Origin: Afipia sp. | Lineage (GTDB): Bacteria; Pseudomonadota; Alphaproteobacteria; Rhizobiales; Xanthobacteraceae | Length of the DNA: 17,172 nucleotides | Direction of reading: 5' to 3' | Assembly: GCA_020056155.1 (NCBI GenBank) | Contig: JAGVII010000081.1 | Span: 1-17,172 of the forward strand | Shown here: positions 16,580-17,172 of the stretch, in pieces | Position numbering within the stretch: the stretch's first letter is position 1 | Layout of the letters: every line of letters starts with the position of its first letter | Program-made: the position numbers and the translations under genes | The notes under the pieces: model-generated | What the model was told of the DNA's origin: nothing | The model's database searches: none | Seen by the model: the letters and a program-made list of their open reading frames with translations, nothing else

Positions 16580-17172
16580 GTACGCATCCGGCCAGCACCC
16601 CAGGCACGATGACTACCGCGAAGCGCTCAGGCAGCAACGGCGGCCTTTGACCGTTGGTTCGCCTTCCAATTCCAGGGAAGCAATTCGTTGACTTTGTTCG
16701 CGGGGTGATCTGGAAGCCTGGCCAGCACGTCCGCGAGCCAGGCTTGCGGATCGACGTCGTTCATCTTGCAAGTTTCGATCAAGGTATAGACGGCGGCAGC
16801 CCGATGGCCGCCAACGTCTGAACCGGCAAAGGTCCAATTCCTTCTTCCGACCGCCACACCCCGCAACGCTCGTTCGGCGGCGTTGTTCGTAAGACAGACG
16901 CGACCGTCGTCGAGGAAGCGGGTGAACGCTGCCCAGCCGTTGAAGAGGTAGTTGATCGCTTTGGCGGTGTCGTTCTTGGTGGAGAGTAACGCTTGCTGCT
17001 GGCGCATCCAGATTTCAAGCTCGGCAACGAGCGGCCGCGATCGTTCACGGCGTACGAGAAGCCGCTGTTCCGGGGTTTTGCCATTAATGCTGCGCTCGAT
17101 CTCGAACAGCATGTCGATACGACGCACCGCCTCGCTGGCGACCGGCGCCTCTCCCTGTTTTACCAGGTCGAC
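16580..17172. mobile_element. IS66-family insertion sequence, partial (right edge cut by the window)
   Basis: The transposase gene on the minus strand identifies the family. A candidate terminal inverted repeat starts at 16580 with GTACGCATCCGGCC, close to the GTAAGC-type ends common in IS66 elements and 47 bases past the transposase stop. The other end, and the accessory tnpA/tnpB genes expected upstream of this transposase, lie outside the window, so neither the exact boundary nor a target-site duplication can be confirmed. Confidence 0.6.
16627..17172 (-). CDS. tnpC: IS66-family transposase (TnpC), C-terminal part
   Basis: The catalytic transposase of an IS66 element, running off the right edge of the window. 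The open frame continues from the edge as VDLVKQGEAPVASEAVRRID, so the GTG at 17127 is not a real start. The C-terminal IS66 hallmarks are all present: FTRFLDDGRVCLTNNAAERALRG, then GRRNWTFAGSD.GG.RAA..YTLIET and the closing VDPQAWLADVLARLPDHP with LLPWNW. The last catalytic acidic residue of this family is expected in the NAAERALR segment. No frameshift or internal stop is visible in this part. The element is at the far end of the accessory region and is a likely agent of local rearrangement. Confidence 0.93.
   Translation of the reverse strand, partial: VDLVKQGEAPVASEAVRRIDMLFEIERSINGKTPEQRLLVRRERSRPLVAELEIWMRQQQALLSTKNDTAKAINYLFNGWAAFTRFLDDGRVCLTNNAAERALRGVAVGRRNWTFAGSDVGGHRAAAVYTLIETCKMNDVDPQAWLADVLARLPDHPANKVNELLPWNWKANQRSKAAVAA

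Noticed and set aside
16322..16612. 96-codon plus-strand frame before the IS66 gene
   Set aside because: Arg/Gly-rich, no recognised domain, and it crosses the candidate IS end; judged to be chance.

Overview
The window looks like chromosomal DNA of an alphaproteobacterium, most likely in the Bradyrhizobium/Rhodopseudomonas/Nitrobacter/Afipia group. This rests on the GC-rich codon use, the FlhA, PanD and biotin protein sequences, and the style of the tRNA-linked integrase. The species call is inference from family resemblance, because no database search was possible.

Backbone, 1 to about 6542. A divergent pair opens the window: the N-terminal 418 codons of flhA (minus strand, running off the left edge) and an MFS transporter (plus strand). 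Then come panD (aspartate 1-decarboxylase) and a translationally coupled bioF-bioD-bioA run with ATGA overlaps. These three make 8-amino-7-oxononanoate, 7,8-diaminononanoate (BioA) and dethiobiotin (BioD). bioB is not in the window. A complete tRNA with a CAT anticodon (probably tRNA-Ile2) closes the backbone.

Island entry, 6543 to about 8273. A complete P4-type tyrosine integrase starts about 190 bp past the tRNA. It is flanked on both sides by related short repeats (paired TTGTTGGTA units and ATCCGCC..CGTTC units). The region past the tRNA is read as a genomic island; its far end is not in the window.

Cargo 1, 8274 to about 13460, minus strand. Transcription order is phnD-like, phnE-like, phnC-like, then a 909-residue formate-dehydrogenase-family molybdoenzyme. 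The enzyme keeps the catalytic Cys and Arg but lacks the His that normally follows the Cys, has no NuoG-type His-Cys3 ligands, and has no diaphorase partner next to it. The phnD-like gene has lost its N-terminus and signal peptide. It abuts, head to head, the C-terminal stub of a TctC/Bug-type binding protein gene on the opposite strand, so the start and promoter of this operon appear to have been cut off by a rearrangement.

Cargo 2, 13652 to 16247, plus strand. This is a compact ABC importer of the NitT/TauT (SsuABC/TauABC-like) class: a Tat-exported binding protein, an ATPase and a permease with overlapping genes. It is visibly more A/T-rich than its surroundings and has no catabolic enzyme next to it. 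The window ends inside an IS66-family transposase (minus strand).

The candidate for something undescribed is the coupling of a PhnCDE-type importer, a class that binds phosphonate, phosphite or other oxyanions, to a formate-dehydrogenase-like enzyme with an altered active-site loop. The substrate cannot be assigned from the sequence, and in this strain the system may already be damaged by the phnD truncation.
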